A stretch of 64,000 nucleotides of DNA, taken from Candidatus Pelagibacter sp. Its GTDB lineage: Bacteria > Pseudomonadota > Alphaproteobacteria > Paracaedibacterales > CAIOTO01. The stretch lies in NCBI GenBank assembly GCA_013823725.1, contig PNMQ01000004.1, positions 245,156 through 309,155 on the forward strand, written 5' to 3'. The position numbers were made by a program, and so were the translations under genes. Of the stretch, positions 9,098 to 17,512 are shown in pieces; the first letter of the stretch is position 1; each line of letters begins with the position of its first letter. The notes beneath the pieces are model-generated. The model was not told the origin of the DNA. It made no database searches and saw only the letters and a list, made by a program, of their open reading frames with translations.

Positions 9098-10517
9098 TGT
9101 TTTTTAACGAAGCAAAGGCATCTAAAGCTAATGTTCTTGATGCAGAAATATCAACAATGGGTTTAGGATAGTTAATGCCCAATGAAATTCCAGATTGCTG
9201 TAAAATAGAAGCAGGTGCTGTCCAGGGAGCAAATAAATATTTTTGAGGTAAATTTTTTAATTCTGGAACGTAGTGGCGAGTATAAGAACCATCGGGATCA
9301 AATTTTTCACCTTGGGTAATGGGATTGAATATTCTAAAGTAGGGGGCTGCATCTGCGCCTGATCCTGCTACCCATTGCCAACTTGCAGAGTTACTAGCAA
9401 GATCAGCATCAACTAGGCAATCCCAGAACCAATCGGCACCCTTTCGCCAATCAATCAAAAGATTTTTGACAAGGAAAGAGCCGACAATCATGCGCACTCT
9501 ATTGTGCATATATCCTGTTCTCCATAATTCACGCATACCAGCGTCAACAATAGGATATCCTGTAAGGCCCTTTTGCCAAGCTTCTAAAAATTCTTGATTA
9601 TGTTGCCATTCAAAAGCATCAAATTTTTTTTGAAAATTTTCGAATGGAAGAGTTGGAAAATGAAAAAGCAAGTAGTATGAAAATTCTCTCCACCCAATTT
9701 CACTTTGGAAATGATCAATGTCATATGTATTGTGGCTATTTTGATTTTTCAGTTCTTCAAGTTTATGCCAAATTTGATGTGGAGATATTTCCCCAAAATG
9801 AAGATGCGGGGACAGTTTTGACACATTTTTTTTAATAGGAAAATTTCGACCTTCTTTATAGTCATTTAATCCATCATCTAAAAAATCGTGAAATCTTTGA
9901 ATTGCAAATGCTTCACCTGGTTTCCAGGTTTGAATCATTTCTTTATCCCAAGGAATAGTGGGCAACAAGTTTAGATCGGACAGATCTATGGACAATTCAT
10001 CTAGGAGGGCATTTAAATTTGAAGGTGATTCTATAGGTGGCCTTGGTGGTTTTGTTTGTAGGCAGCCTTTTCGGTAAAAAGGTGTAAAAACTTTGTAAGG
10101 TGTTCCATCACTTTTCAAAACATCCATAGGTTCCCAAAGAAGGGATGCATTAAAACTTTTGACGTGCACTCCTTTTTCTTTGAGAAAATGTTTAATAGTT
10201 TTGTCTTGTTGAATGCGATCTGGTTCATAGCATCTATTCCAATAAACATTTGAAATATTGAGGCGTTTAACGATGTCTTCAATAATATTTTGAGATTCAC
10301 CAGAATAGATGTTTAATTTGCCTTTGCATTGCTTTTGTAAAGCATCTAAAGAATGATGTAGCCACCACTGACTAGCTGAACCTTTAGAATGCAAGGTTGG
10401 GTTTGTGTCGTGGATATAAATAAGAACAACAGCACCTTTTAAAGTAGCCTCTAAAAGACCTGGGTTATCAGATAATCGCAGGTCTTGTCTAAACCAAAAA
10501 AGAGACAGTTCATTCAT
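9090..10517 (-). CDS. phrB: Deoxyribodipyrimidine photolyase, class I
   Basis: 475 residues; uses light and FADH- to split cyclobutane pyrimidine dimers in DNA. The start LSLFWFRQDLRLSDNPGL is the antenna-domain signature. The C-terminal half has the FAD/DNA-binding block: LSPHLHFGEISP, IGWREFSYYLL, GYPIVDAGMREL, GYMHNRVRMIVGSFL, WFWDCLVDADLASN and SWQWVAGSGADAAPYFRIFNP. All the usual tryptophans of the electron-transfer region seem present. It lies 8 bases after tolC and overlaps the FeS-type photolyase gene, so a tolC-phr-phr transcript is likely. Confidence 0.96.
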   Translation of the reverse strand: MNELSLFWFRQDLRLSDNPGLLEATLKGAVVLIYIHDTNPTLHSKGSASQWWLHHSLDALQKQCKGKLNIYSGESQNIIEDIVKRLNISNVYWNRCYEPDRIQQDKTIKHFLKEKGVHVKSFNASLLWEPMDVLKSDGTPYKVFTPFYRKGCLQTKPPRPPIESPSNLNALLDELSIDLSDLNLLPTIPWDKEMIQTWKPGEAFAIQRFHDFLDDGLNDYKEGRNFPIKKNVSKLSPHLHFGEISPHQIWHKLEELKNQNSHNTYDIDHFQSEIGWREFSYYLLFHFPTLPFENFQKKFDAFEWQHNQEFLEAWQKGLTGYPIVDAGMRELWRTGYMHNRVRMIVGSFLVKNLLIDWRKGADWFWDCLVDADLASNSASWQWVAGSGADAAPYFRIFNPITQGEKFDPDGSYTRHYVPELKNLPQKYLFAPWTAPASILQQSGISLGINYPKPIVDISASRTLALDAFASLKNNA

Positions 10518-10525
10518 TATAGAAG

Positions 10526-12076
10526 TTAATATCCTACTGGTGTGGTTTCAAAATGTTTTTGGGGATCGAAATAATTCACTTTTAGCTTCAGATCCTTAGC
10601 ATTTAAATACCCCATCAAAGCCATAAGTTGGTATGACGTTTTGTAATAATCACTTTTGGATTGCAGATACTGAATCTGCGCACTTAACAAGTTGAATTGA
10701 GCGTCGAGCGAATCTTTAACAACTTTAGTGCCAACATCAACTTCTTGTTGTGTAGAATCTACAGCAATTTGTGCTGCTTTAACCTGTTGCTTAAAATTTT
10801 GGATGTTAGCTTTGGCAGCTTTGTACGCTTCGAAAACCCCTTTTGTTTCACTGGTAATGGTAGACTTTGTATTTTCAATAGCAAATTTTTTACCTAAGGC
10901 ACGTTCATGGGCTTCTCTGCGTTGCGAAGAATAGCTTCCGCCACTATATAAATTGTATGAAAGAGAGACCCCCACTTTATTGTTTACTTGATGTGACCTA
11001 TATCGACTATCCGCAGCTGCAGGGTTGTTTCTAGATGGGTCATAACGCGATCCTGAATGGGTATACGTAGTAGATGCGTTTAAATCAATCGATGGAGATA
11101 CTAACTGAGCACTTGCAGCATCTACATTTGCTTTGGAGCTTTCATATTCATAGCGTGCAGATATGATGGATGGGTTATTTTGAAGAGCTTGCTGTAAAAT
11201 TTTATCTAAACTTTCCGATATTTTTTTAGGTTTTGGTGGAAGTTTTAAATTCCCTGCAGACACTCCTCCTGTTACGTTGAAGAAAACGGCTTCTGCCTTT
11301 GCAGCTTCTGCTTCAGCTTGTACTAATTTTGCTTCACCATCTTTTAATTTAGCTTCTGCGTTAGCAACCTGTGTAATAGTTTCTTCACCGATTTTATGCT
11401 TTTCAAATGATGTTTCGTAGTTTTGTTTCATAGCTGCCTTGTAAGCTTTTTGCACTTCGACAGTCGATCTTTTGGTAAGAACGTCCATGTAAGCAGAAAT
11501 AACATTAATAAATGTATCTTGTTCTGTTTTAACCAAATTTGCCCAATAAGCACGAATAGATTTGTCAGCAGCTTCAATATTTGAAAGTGTGGCACCACCA
11601 TTGAATACGTTTTGTTTTATTTCTGCTGCCATATCGTGCGCGTTGGATGTTGATATGGAATTTGGATTTTGTGGAGAGCTATTTGAATTTTCATTTTTAC
11701 CGTAGTTACCACTAACGCTAGAGGATACATTGATAACTGGCAAAAAACCTGCTTTGGCTTGAGAACTTTTTTCATGCATAGCTAGTGTTTCACGCCGCGC
11801 TGCAATAATGGCTTTGTTATTTTCATAGGCTGCAACGAGTGCTTGTTCTAAATCCATAGCTGAATATTGGGGCGCAATATTAATTTTTTCCCATTCAAAT
11901 TCTATTGCATCAGGGGCCATTTCAGAAACAGCGGCTAGAGGATTGATGTGTTTGTTTTGTTTTGAGTCTTTTTTATTTTCATTCTTCTGCGCATTTATAG
12001 ATGGTGTAGTAGCTATGGAAAATAAAGAAGAACTTAGTAAGATAGAAAGAACCAGTGCTGTTGGATACATTTTCAT
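10526..12076 (-). CDS. tolC: TolC-family outer-membrane efflux/secretion channel
   Basis: Outer-membrane factor forming the exit duct of type I secretion and tripartite efflux systems. About 516 residues from the ATG at 12076, which gives a proper signal peptide (MKMYPTALVLSILLSSSLFS) and has AAAGG about 8 bases upstream. A longer frame starts at 12109 but puts residues before the signal peptide. The mature part contains two alanine/glutamine-rich coiled-coil outer-membrane-protein repeats (EQALVAAYENNKAIIAARRE and KILQQALQNNPSIISARYEYE) with beta segments, as in TolC. The pcm-type gene immediately upstream is the usual alphaproteobacterial neighbour. Confidence 0.93.
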   Translation of the reverse strand: MKMYPTALVLSILLSSSLFSIATTPSINAQKNENKKDSKQNKHINPLAAVSEMAPDAIEFEWEKINIAPQYSAMDLEQALVAAYENNKAIIAARRETLAMHEKSSQAKAGFLPVINVSSSVSGNYGKNENSNSSPQNPNSISTSNAHDMAAEIKQNVFNGGATLSNIEAADKSIRAYWANLVKTEQDTFINVISAYMDVLTKRSTVEVQKAYKAAMKQNYETSFEKHKIGEETITQVANAEAKLKDGEAKLVQAEAEAAKAEAVFFNVTGGVSAGNLKLPPKPKKISESLDKILQQALQNNPSIISARYEYESSKANVDAASAQLVSPSIDLNASTTYTHSGSRYDPSRNNPAAADSRYRSHQVNNKVGVSLSYNLYSGGSYSSQRREAHERALGKKFAIENTKSTITSETKGVFEAYKAAKANIQNFKQQVKAAQIAVDSTQQEVDVGTKVVKDSLDAQFNLLSAQIQYLQSKSDYYKTSYQLMALMGYLNAKDLKLKVNYFDPQKHFETTPVGY

Positions 12077-12123
12077 ATTTGACCTTTTATAGATATATGT
12101 TTGCATCATTATACACCGTGTTT

Positions 12124-12849
12124 TTAAAACACAAAGCGTTCATGTGTAAAAGTTGGGTTTAAAATTAAAGGGAGGTGTGTTTGGCAAACAACGTGATCTA
12201 GAATAAGTTTTTGATCATTATTTTTTACATAAAAATTAAGTGAACATAAAGGGTATCGGAAAGGTTTTGTATAATTATGATTACTAATAAATAATGTTTC
12301 ATCGATTTGATTTAAAGAATGAGGTTCCGCCACTAACAGAATACCACCTGGCTTGAGCGTCTTTTTTACAGCTTTTGGAATTTCGACATGTGCTCCTCCA
12401 TCCATAAAAATAACATCAAATACATTTTCATCTTGGGGTGTGGACATAACAGGAGATACATTTTTTCTGTGGTTCATTTTTTCCAGTAAGCGTGCATACA
12501 AGATATTATCTGCTTCATAGGTTGTCACTTTTTCAAATAGGTAAGACAAGAGCATCGTTGAAAAACCCGTTCCTGAATTCATAACAAAAATATGATAATC
12601 GTTAGACCTTTTTCGATAAATGGTTTCTAAAATCAAAGCAACGAGCGCAATAGGAAGCTCACATCTTTTTTTGAGTAATATGGGTTCGTCTGAATAGGCG
12701 ATGGGGTGCACGATAGCAGGCAAAAAAGGATGACGATCGATATTTAAAATAAGGTCTTTGATGGTATCGGAAAGGTATAGGCTTGGTTCAATAATTGTTT
12801 TTAAGGCATGGAGTGCAACATTGAAATGAATGTTTTGAGGAAGATGCAT
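12124..12849 (-). CDS. Protein-L-isoaspartate O-methyltransferase-like methyltransferase
   Basis: 241 residues. A Rossmann methyltransferase core shows motif I as FVMNSGTGFSTMLLSYLF, an acidic residue in TTYEAD, and a post-motif DVIFMDGGAH, then LKPGGILLVAEP. In alphaproteobacteria a Pcm-family gene commonly precedes tolC, which fits here (14 bases to the tolC frame). The canonical isoaspartate-binding GDG signature is not obvious, so the substrate may differ from classical Pcm. No strong ribosome site was seen at the ATG. Confidence 0.72.
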   Translation of the reverse strand: MHLPQNIHFNVALHALKTIIEPSLYLSDTIKDLILNIDRHPFLPAIVHPIAYSDEPILLKKRCELPIALVALILETIYRKRSNDYHIFVMNSGTGFSTMLLSYLFEKVTTYEADNILYARLLEKMNHRKNVSPVMSTPQDENVFDVIFMDGGAHVEIPKAVKKTLKPGGILLVAEPHSLNQIDETLFISNHNYTKPFRYPLCSLNFYVKNNDQKLILDHVVCQTHLPLILNPTFTHERFVF

Positions 12850-12944
12850 TTTTTGTTATTCAAAAAATTTGAGTTATAATTTTATAATAACGCTTCAAAA
12901 TATCTTTCTCAAAGAAGAGAATTGTGATATCTTAAAATAAATAA

Positions 12945-13018
12945 GGCCGGATGGCAGAATGGCTATGCAGAGGATTGCAAATCCTTTGATATCGGTTCGA
13001 TTCCGGTTCCGGCCTCCA
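12945..13018 (+). tRNA. tRNA-Cys (GCA)
   Basis: 74-base cloverleaf with 7-bp acceptor stem GGCCGGA/TCCGGCC, anticodon loop TTGCAAA giving GCA, T-loop GGTTCGATTCC, T discriminator and encoded CCA. Relevant here because the window encodes very cysteine-rich proteins. Confidence 0.96.
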
Positions 13019-13025
13019 TTTTTCA

Positions 13026-14036
13026 TCAAGATTCTATACGTTGACTTCGTAAATTTTTGAAAAAAGTAAAATACAGCTGATAAAAAACATTAAATCTTTT
13101 TTCAGCAGTATGTTTATATTGATGCAGACTTTCAAATAATCGCTTCACACCCGTTTCAATGTGTTGTGAATAATTTTTTTTATCTAAGCTAGATGTATAT
13201 TTTATAATATTGTTATTATTGTAACAATAGAGATAAATAATATGAGTGTAAATTGCAGCAATGCACAAATCTCCATCTTCATTTTTGATCTCTTTCAAAA
13301 AATTAAAGCCTTTTATTTTTTCAGAAAATGCAGTTGTAAGTGTAAATCTACGGATTAAATAATTTAGAATGGAATGGCTTTTTTTTGATAAATTTGTATC
13401 CCAAGAATGTTGTATTGAAAAAAAACAACCAAATAATATGTTTCCTAGTGTGCTTTCAAATTCGTTTATATCGTTTGAAATAGTAATTTCAAGAATATTT
13501 TGAAAAACTTTGATTTTCTTCATAACACTTTGTTGAAGGGTTGGGTCTTGAGTGTTCCATAAACTGAGTAGAGACTTGTGTTGGTAGGGTGGATAAGTGT
13601 TAAGACTAAGGTGTTTTAATTTTTCAACTGCCAAGTTTTGGATTAAACTATGATTGGATTTTGATGAAAAATCAGCAATAGCCCAGTCTAGAGGAACAGG
13701 GTTAGACTGACGTAATTTGATTCTTAAATATATTGCACCTCTGAGACGTTGAATAAAATATTTTGATCCAATCATTTCGAAAGATTCTTTGATTTTTCTG
13801 TGCTGAACGGCCCCATATACGCTTTGAAACTGTAATTCAGGATATGTATCGTCTATGGATATTAAATTATTTTGATCTTTATTAGTTTCACAATAGACTT
13901 TGTGTTGGTTTGAGCGTTTTAAAATATGGCTTTTTCTTCTGATGCTTAAGTTTTCATTTTGTTCAAATTCATTGACTGAACTAAAAGCAACGCAACAATA
14001 CACAAGCAAAAGTGCTAAATAAACAATTTTTGACAT
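13026..14036 (-). CDS. Secreted protein of unknown function
   Basis: 336 residues; signal peptide MSKIVYLALLLVYCCVAFSS, then a mature part rich in Asn, Lys, Ser and aromatic residues with predicted helices. No catalytic motif recognised. It ends eight bases from the convergent tRNA-Cys gene. It belongs to the set of exported proteins of unknown function scattered through the window (6559, 14845, 17513, 20476, 33947, 38423). A host-directed role would be speculation. Confidence 0.7.
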   Translation of the reverse strand: MSKIVYLALLLVYCCVAFSSVNEFEQNENLSIRRKSHILKRSNQHKVYCETNKDQNNLISIDDTYPELQFQSVYGAVQHRKIKESFEMIGSKYFIQRLRGAIYLRIKLRQSNPVPLDWAIADFSSKSNHSLIQNLAVEKLKHLSLNTYPPYQHKSLLSLWNTQDPTLQQSVMKKIKVFQNILEITISNDINEFESTLGNILFGCFFSIQHSWDTNLSKKSHSILNYLIRRFTLTTAFSEKIKGFNFLKEIKNEDGDLCIAAIYTHIIYLYCYNNNNIIKYTSSLDKKNYSQHIETGVKRLFESLHQYKHTAEKRFNVFYQLYFTFFKNLRSQRIES

Positions 14037-14126
14037 GATTATTAATGATTATTGGTGTCTATTTTTAGTATGACGAAATAAAATAATAAAATCAAATGTG
14101 TTTATGTGATTAATATTATAAATTTA

Positions 14127-14753
14127 TTACCCAATATATTTTTTAATTTTTGCAGACAATACATCTAGGTACCCTACAAAAAAATGATTAGCCTTTTCTA
14201 TTATTTCATATTTAACGTGAACATTGGGTTGTGCTTTTAAATTTTGAACACAGGCTGTTACAGATTCATAGGGCACAATATCATCACTTGTGCCTTGAAC
14301 AATTAATCCGGAAACAGGACAGGGCGAAAGAAAATTAAAATTAAAACGGCTTGTTGGGGGGCTAATGGCCACAAACCCTGTGCATGTTGGATTTTTCATA
14401 AGTAAGTTTAATGAAACCCAAGCACCAAATGAAAAACCAGACAGCCATATTTCTTGAGATAAAGGACATTTTTGCTTAATCCAATGAAGAGCAGCTATGG
14501 CATCTTCAATTTCCCCATCACCTTCTGTAGAGACTCCTTCCGAAAGTCCCACGCCTCTAAAATTAATACGAAGTGTTTGAAACCCAGATTCAGCAAATGC
14601 CTTATAAAGTGTATAAACCACTTTGTTGTGCATGGTTCCTTCTTGTCTAGGATCCGGATGAAGAATTAGAACAACAGGCAACTCTTCATTGTGACCTTTA
14701 GTGTATTTAGCTTCAATTCGACCTGCTGGTCCTTCTATGAATATATCTGCCAT
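14127..14753 (-). CDS. Alpha/beta hydrolase (COG2945-type)
   Basis: 208 residues, no signal peptide. The nucleophile elbow is GFSFGAW (Ser in G-x-S-x-G). An oxyanion-loop LHPDPR follows the first strand, and NFRGVGLSEG is typical of this small cytoplasmic hydrolase family. The catalytic Asp is likely in GTSDDIVPYE and the His in EKANHFFVG. The start MADIFIEGPAGRIEA is the usual one for the family. The natural substrate is unknown for the group. Monocistronic by spacing. Confidence 0.85.
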   Translation of the reverse strand: MADIFIEGPAGRIEAKYTKGHNEELPVVLILHPDPRQEGTMHNKVVYTLYKAFAESGFQTLRINFRGVGLSEGVSTEGDGEIEDAIAALHWIKQKCPLSQEIWLSGFSFGAWVSLNLLMKNPTCTGFVAISPPTSRFNFNFLSPCPVSGLIVQGTSDDIVPYESVTACVQNLKAQPNVHVKYEIIEKANHFFVGYLDVLSAKIKKYIG

Positions 14754-14844
14754 GTTTTGTTCATTGATGAAAAACTATATACCAACTATTGTAGCTATTC
14801 ATTTTACCTTTTAAAATATGAAAAATAAAAAAATAAATCTTAGG

Positions 14845-15852
14845 TTAGGGTTTATAAGCTTTAATAAGCCATGCGTTTTTACGTCCATTATAGGGATTAG
14901 TATCATGGTGTTGTATGAAATTTTCAGGTACAATAAATCCGATGGATTCTAAACCATTTTTGATAAGATCTTGTCTAGAGAACATGTAGTAAATCCATTC
15001 AAAGATGAGGTATGTTGCTCCATCTACATTGGTTTGCATATCGCCAATAAGGTCTTCATACATTTCTAGTTCTGACTTGCCAAAAGTTTCAGACATTTTG
15101 GTTATAGTATAAAATACAGCTTCCATGTTGGTTTGGTGATCAATGATATTAGGAGAAAAGAAGGATTTATGATCAAGCAAAACTCTCTTTTTCCCCGCTA
15201 AAATATTATAAATATCTAGACGTTCTCTTTGGCTTCTATGAAAAGTAAATACATCTATAGATTGAAGAATTTCGGAAAATATCCCAGGATATCGTTCTTC
15301 AGTATTTTTAGGAATGCGTTTGATAGCATCAGTTGGAATGATGTATCCAAATTCTCTCAGTTGTTTTAAAGCTTCGGATACATCAGGTTCCAAAGCTATT
15401 CTATAAGGCATGTGATCAATAATAAGCTCGCCTCCTGATGGTAATAAATTAAATGCTTTAGAAACTGAAGGTTGTAGTAAAGGTTGCATGTTAGATGTGC
15501 AAGAAGGCATCCATTCAAAAAATATTCTTTTGTAAGAAAATTCATTTAAAGGTTGAGAAAGAAAATCACCTTGAATGTGCAATTTATTTAATTTTTTAAT
15601 TCTGCAAGGTCCCATATCTATGCTGATAACTTTACTATCTGGAAATGAAGTGCGATGCGTAAAGTCTGTTATACCTTCTGGAAAAACAAATGGTTCAATT
15701 ACTTTATCTATGGAACCTTCACCTCTAGTATTACCAACTACGAGTGTGCAATTTTCAAAAGCTACATCATCTTTTGGCATGGAAAATCCCTCTTTTGGTG
15801 AAAAGAATAGATTTGAAATAGCCAAAGATGCAATAATTATTGTTTTTTTCAT
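14845..15852 (-). CDS. Exported protein with a methyltransferase-like Rossmann core
   Basis: 335 residues; signal peptide MKKTIIIASLAISNLFFSPK, cleavage probably near GFS-MP. The mature part shows the order expected of a class I SAM methyltransferase: a glycine-containing loop VVGNTRGEGS, KVISIDMG with an acidic residue after a strand, HIQGDFLS, YKRIFFEWMP and LLPSGGELIIDHMP. No target-binding residues are obvious, and the glycine loop is not canonical. An exported methyltransferase is unusual in bacteria; it could be a translocated effector or a degenerate fold. See also the protein at 17513-18553. Confidence 0.6.
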   Translation of the reverse strand: MKKTIIIASLAISNLFFSPKEGFSMPKDDVAFENCTLVVGNTRGEGSIDKVIEPFVFPEGITDFTHRTSFPDSKVISIDMGPCRIKKLNKLHIQGDFLSQPLNEFSYKRIFFEWMPSCTSNMQPLLQPSVSKAFNLLPSGGELIIDHMPYRIALEPDVSEALKQLREFGYIIPTDAIKRIPKNTEERYPGIFSEILQSIDVFTFHRSQRERLDIYNILAGKKRVLLDHKSFFSPNIIDHQTNMEAVFYTITKMSETFGKSELEMYEDLIGDMQTNVDGATYLIFEWIYYMFSRQDLIKNGLESIGFIVPENFIQHHDTNPYNGRKNAWLIKAYKP

Positions 15853-16019
15853 TATATTTTGATTTCATATTGTTTCTTGAGTATTATATTGTATTTGTAA
15901 TTAATAAGTAAAGTTTTTTGGATATAATATTTTTTTGTGATTTAATTAATCATGAAATGAGTTCTTGAATAATATTTTTTCTTGACGAAATGATGAAATT
16001 CAGTGATATTAGAAGTTGT

Positions 16020-16112
16020 GGAGAGGTGGCCGAGTGGCTGAAGGCGCCGGTTTGCTAAACCGTTATACGGGTTAAATCCGTATCGAGGGTTCGAATCCCT
16101 CTCTCTCCGCCA
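16020..16112 (+). tRNA. tRNA-Ser (GCU)
   Basis: 93 bases with 7-bp acceptor stem (last pair G-T), anticodon stem-loop CGGTTTGCTAAACCG giving GCT, a long variable arm (TACGGGTTAAATCCGTA) as expected for serine tRNAs, T-loop GGTTCGAATCC and encoded CCA. Confidence 0.96.
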
Positions 16113-16213
16113 TTTTTTTTCAGCTTGTTTGATTTTCACAAATTTTATAATGCCCTATATTTTTTTGTATTTTGCGATTACATTGAAGTGTATAACCTGT
16201 TTTGAATAGAGTA

Positions 16214-16552
16214 ATGACAATCATAAATTATGAAGATTTTGATCGTGTTGATTTAAGATCAGGAACAATTGTCAAGGTTGAAGAATTTCCTAAAGCAACC
16301 AAACCTGCTTTTAAAGTGTGGGTAGACTTTGGTGAACAAGTAGGAGTACTACAAACATCAGCACAAATAAAGGTTCACTATACACCTGAAACACTAGTGG
16401 GTCAAAAAGTTATGGGTTGTGTCAATTTAGGAGAAAAAAATATAGCAGGTTTTATATCTCAATTTTTGCTTGTTGGTTTTTCCGATGTCAATGGAGATAT
16501 TTATTTAGTAGGCATGGATGCTAATGTCCCTAACGGACAAAAATTGCATTAA
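16214..16552 (+). CDS. csaA: CsaA-like tRNA-binding-domain protein
   Basis: 112 residues from the ATG at 16214. An in-frame TTG at 16202 only adds four residues. The whole protein is one OB-fold EMAP/tRNA-binding domain: VDLRSGTIVKVEEFPKATKPA, a conserved central VGLQTSAQI-type strand, and the C-terminal LVGMDANVPNGQKLH. CsaA-type proteins have been described as export chaperones or tRNA-binding proteins; the true role is not settled. Monocistronic, between tRNA-Ser and a decayed crcB. Confidence 0.88.
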   Translation: MTIINYEDFDRVDLRSGTIVKVEEFPKATKPAFKVWVDFGEQVGVLQTSAQIKVHYTPETLVGQKVMGCVNLGEKNIAGFISQFLLVGFSDVNGDIYLVGMDANVPNGQKLH

Positions 16553-16571
16553 AGAAGATTGGGCAGTGCTC

Positions 16572-16872
16572 ATGAATTATATGCTTACAGGGTTAGGCGG
16601 TGCTTTAGGTTCTGTCTTTCGTTTTGGTATTGGGGCAATGTTTTACCTACCATACAGTATGGAATTTCTTTGACTATACAATGTCTTAATGCCTTCGGAT
16701 GCTTCATCACGGATTGCTAACTTAAATAATGGATGTGCATTGGTCCGCATCTGATCAAATGAAGTATTTTTAGACATCAGGATTTTTAGGTAGTTTTATA
16801 ATCGTTTCTAGATTTGCTTTGGACGTGGATTTATTGCATGAAAAATATGCAATGATAATTGCTAACGTTTAA
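16572..16872 (+). pseudogene. crcB: crcB (fluoride channel) pseudogene
   Basis: Three frames together recall a CrcB/Fluc fluoride exporter. From 16572 comes MNYMLTGLGGALGSVFRFGIG, then a stop. A second frame near 16682 reads CLNAFGCFI, matching the VNxLGCFLIG region. A third frame from 16774 reads SGFLGSFIIVSRFALDVDLL, matching GFLGGFTTFSTFALD, and ends at 16872. The frame changes and stops show that it is non-functional. The order and spacing of the pieces match one intact ancestral gene, so this is decay in place, not chance similarity. Confidence 0.82.
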
Positions 16873-16966
16873 GTCTTTTATTCTGCCTTTTAGGAATCAG
16901 AATAGTAAAATTATTTTAAAGGTTTATAATAAAAAAATATTTTGAAAAATGATTAAATAAGATTTT

Positions 16967-17419
16967 ATGTTTAATATCATTATGAACATGCCACATATAT
17001 TTCTTGTAACATTTTTTTCGTTCTTTATCTTTTTTTTGATTAGGCATGCTTTTTTCAAACTAAATGGTGCTATTCTTCTTTTTCATAGCTCTCTATTTTT
17101 AGTATTATTTATAACTTTAATTGGAGGCGGTGGTGTTCAAAATGCAGGTTACGAGCGTTTAAAAGTTTTCATGGAATGGGAAAAAAATAAACAACTTCAA
17201 GATGCTAAACATAATTTAAAACAGTATGAATCCATTTTAGCTATTGAACTGAAACAGTTTACAAATTCTGATGCTTTTAAAGAATATTTAAAAAAACATG
17301 ATGATGTCGTCGATAAAGTTGAGGCTGCTTTTGTAGCCTGGATATTTGTGTTTTTGTCGGATATTGCCATGGTTATTATTTTTATTATTTGTAACAGAGA
17401 AAATAAAAAAAAAGTATAA
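16967..17419 (+). CDS. Small membrane protein of unknown function
   Basis: 150 residues. Two hydrophobic segments at about 8-27 and 33-52, a soluble charged helical stretch at about 60-115 (WEKNKQLQDAKHNLKQYESIL), and a third membrane segment at about 121-142 followed by a basic tail. No family recognised. Probably an inner-membrane protein with a coiled-coil loop. Confidence 0.6.
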   Translation: MFNIIMNMPHIFLVTFFSFFIFFLIRHAFFKLNGAILLFHSSLFLVLFITLIGGGGVQNAGYERLKVFMEWEKNKQLQDAKHNLKQYESILAIELKQFTNSDAFKEYLKKHDDVVDKVEAAFVAWIFVFLSDIAMVIIFIICNRENKKKV

Positions 17420-17512
17420 ATTGTTAATTGGTGCAGTGGATTATTTTAAGTAAAAAACTAGCTTTATCGTCTGCTCAGCATAGATTGGATTTTTGTGAAC
17501 TTTAAGGTTTAT

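Noticed and set aside
11785-11800. Half parS-like word inside tolC
   Set aside because: Only one arm (TGTTTCACG) matches; the other half is unrelated, so ParB binding is unlikely.
15942-16139. Minus-strand reading frame across tRNA-Ser
   Set aside because: It overlaps the tRNA-Ser gene completely and has no ribosome site; treated as a shadow.
3822-17475. Shared short words AAAAAACTAGCTT near 3822 and 17449
   Set aside because: About 13 bases of AT-rich identity with no flanking duplication or terminal inverted repeat; not enough for an insertion-sequence end.
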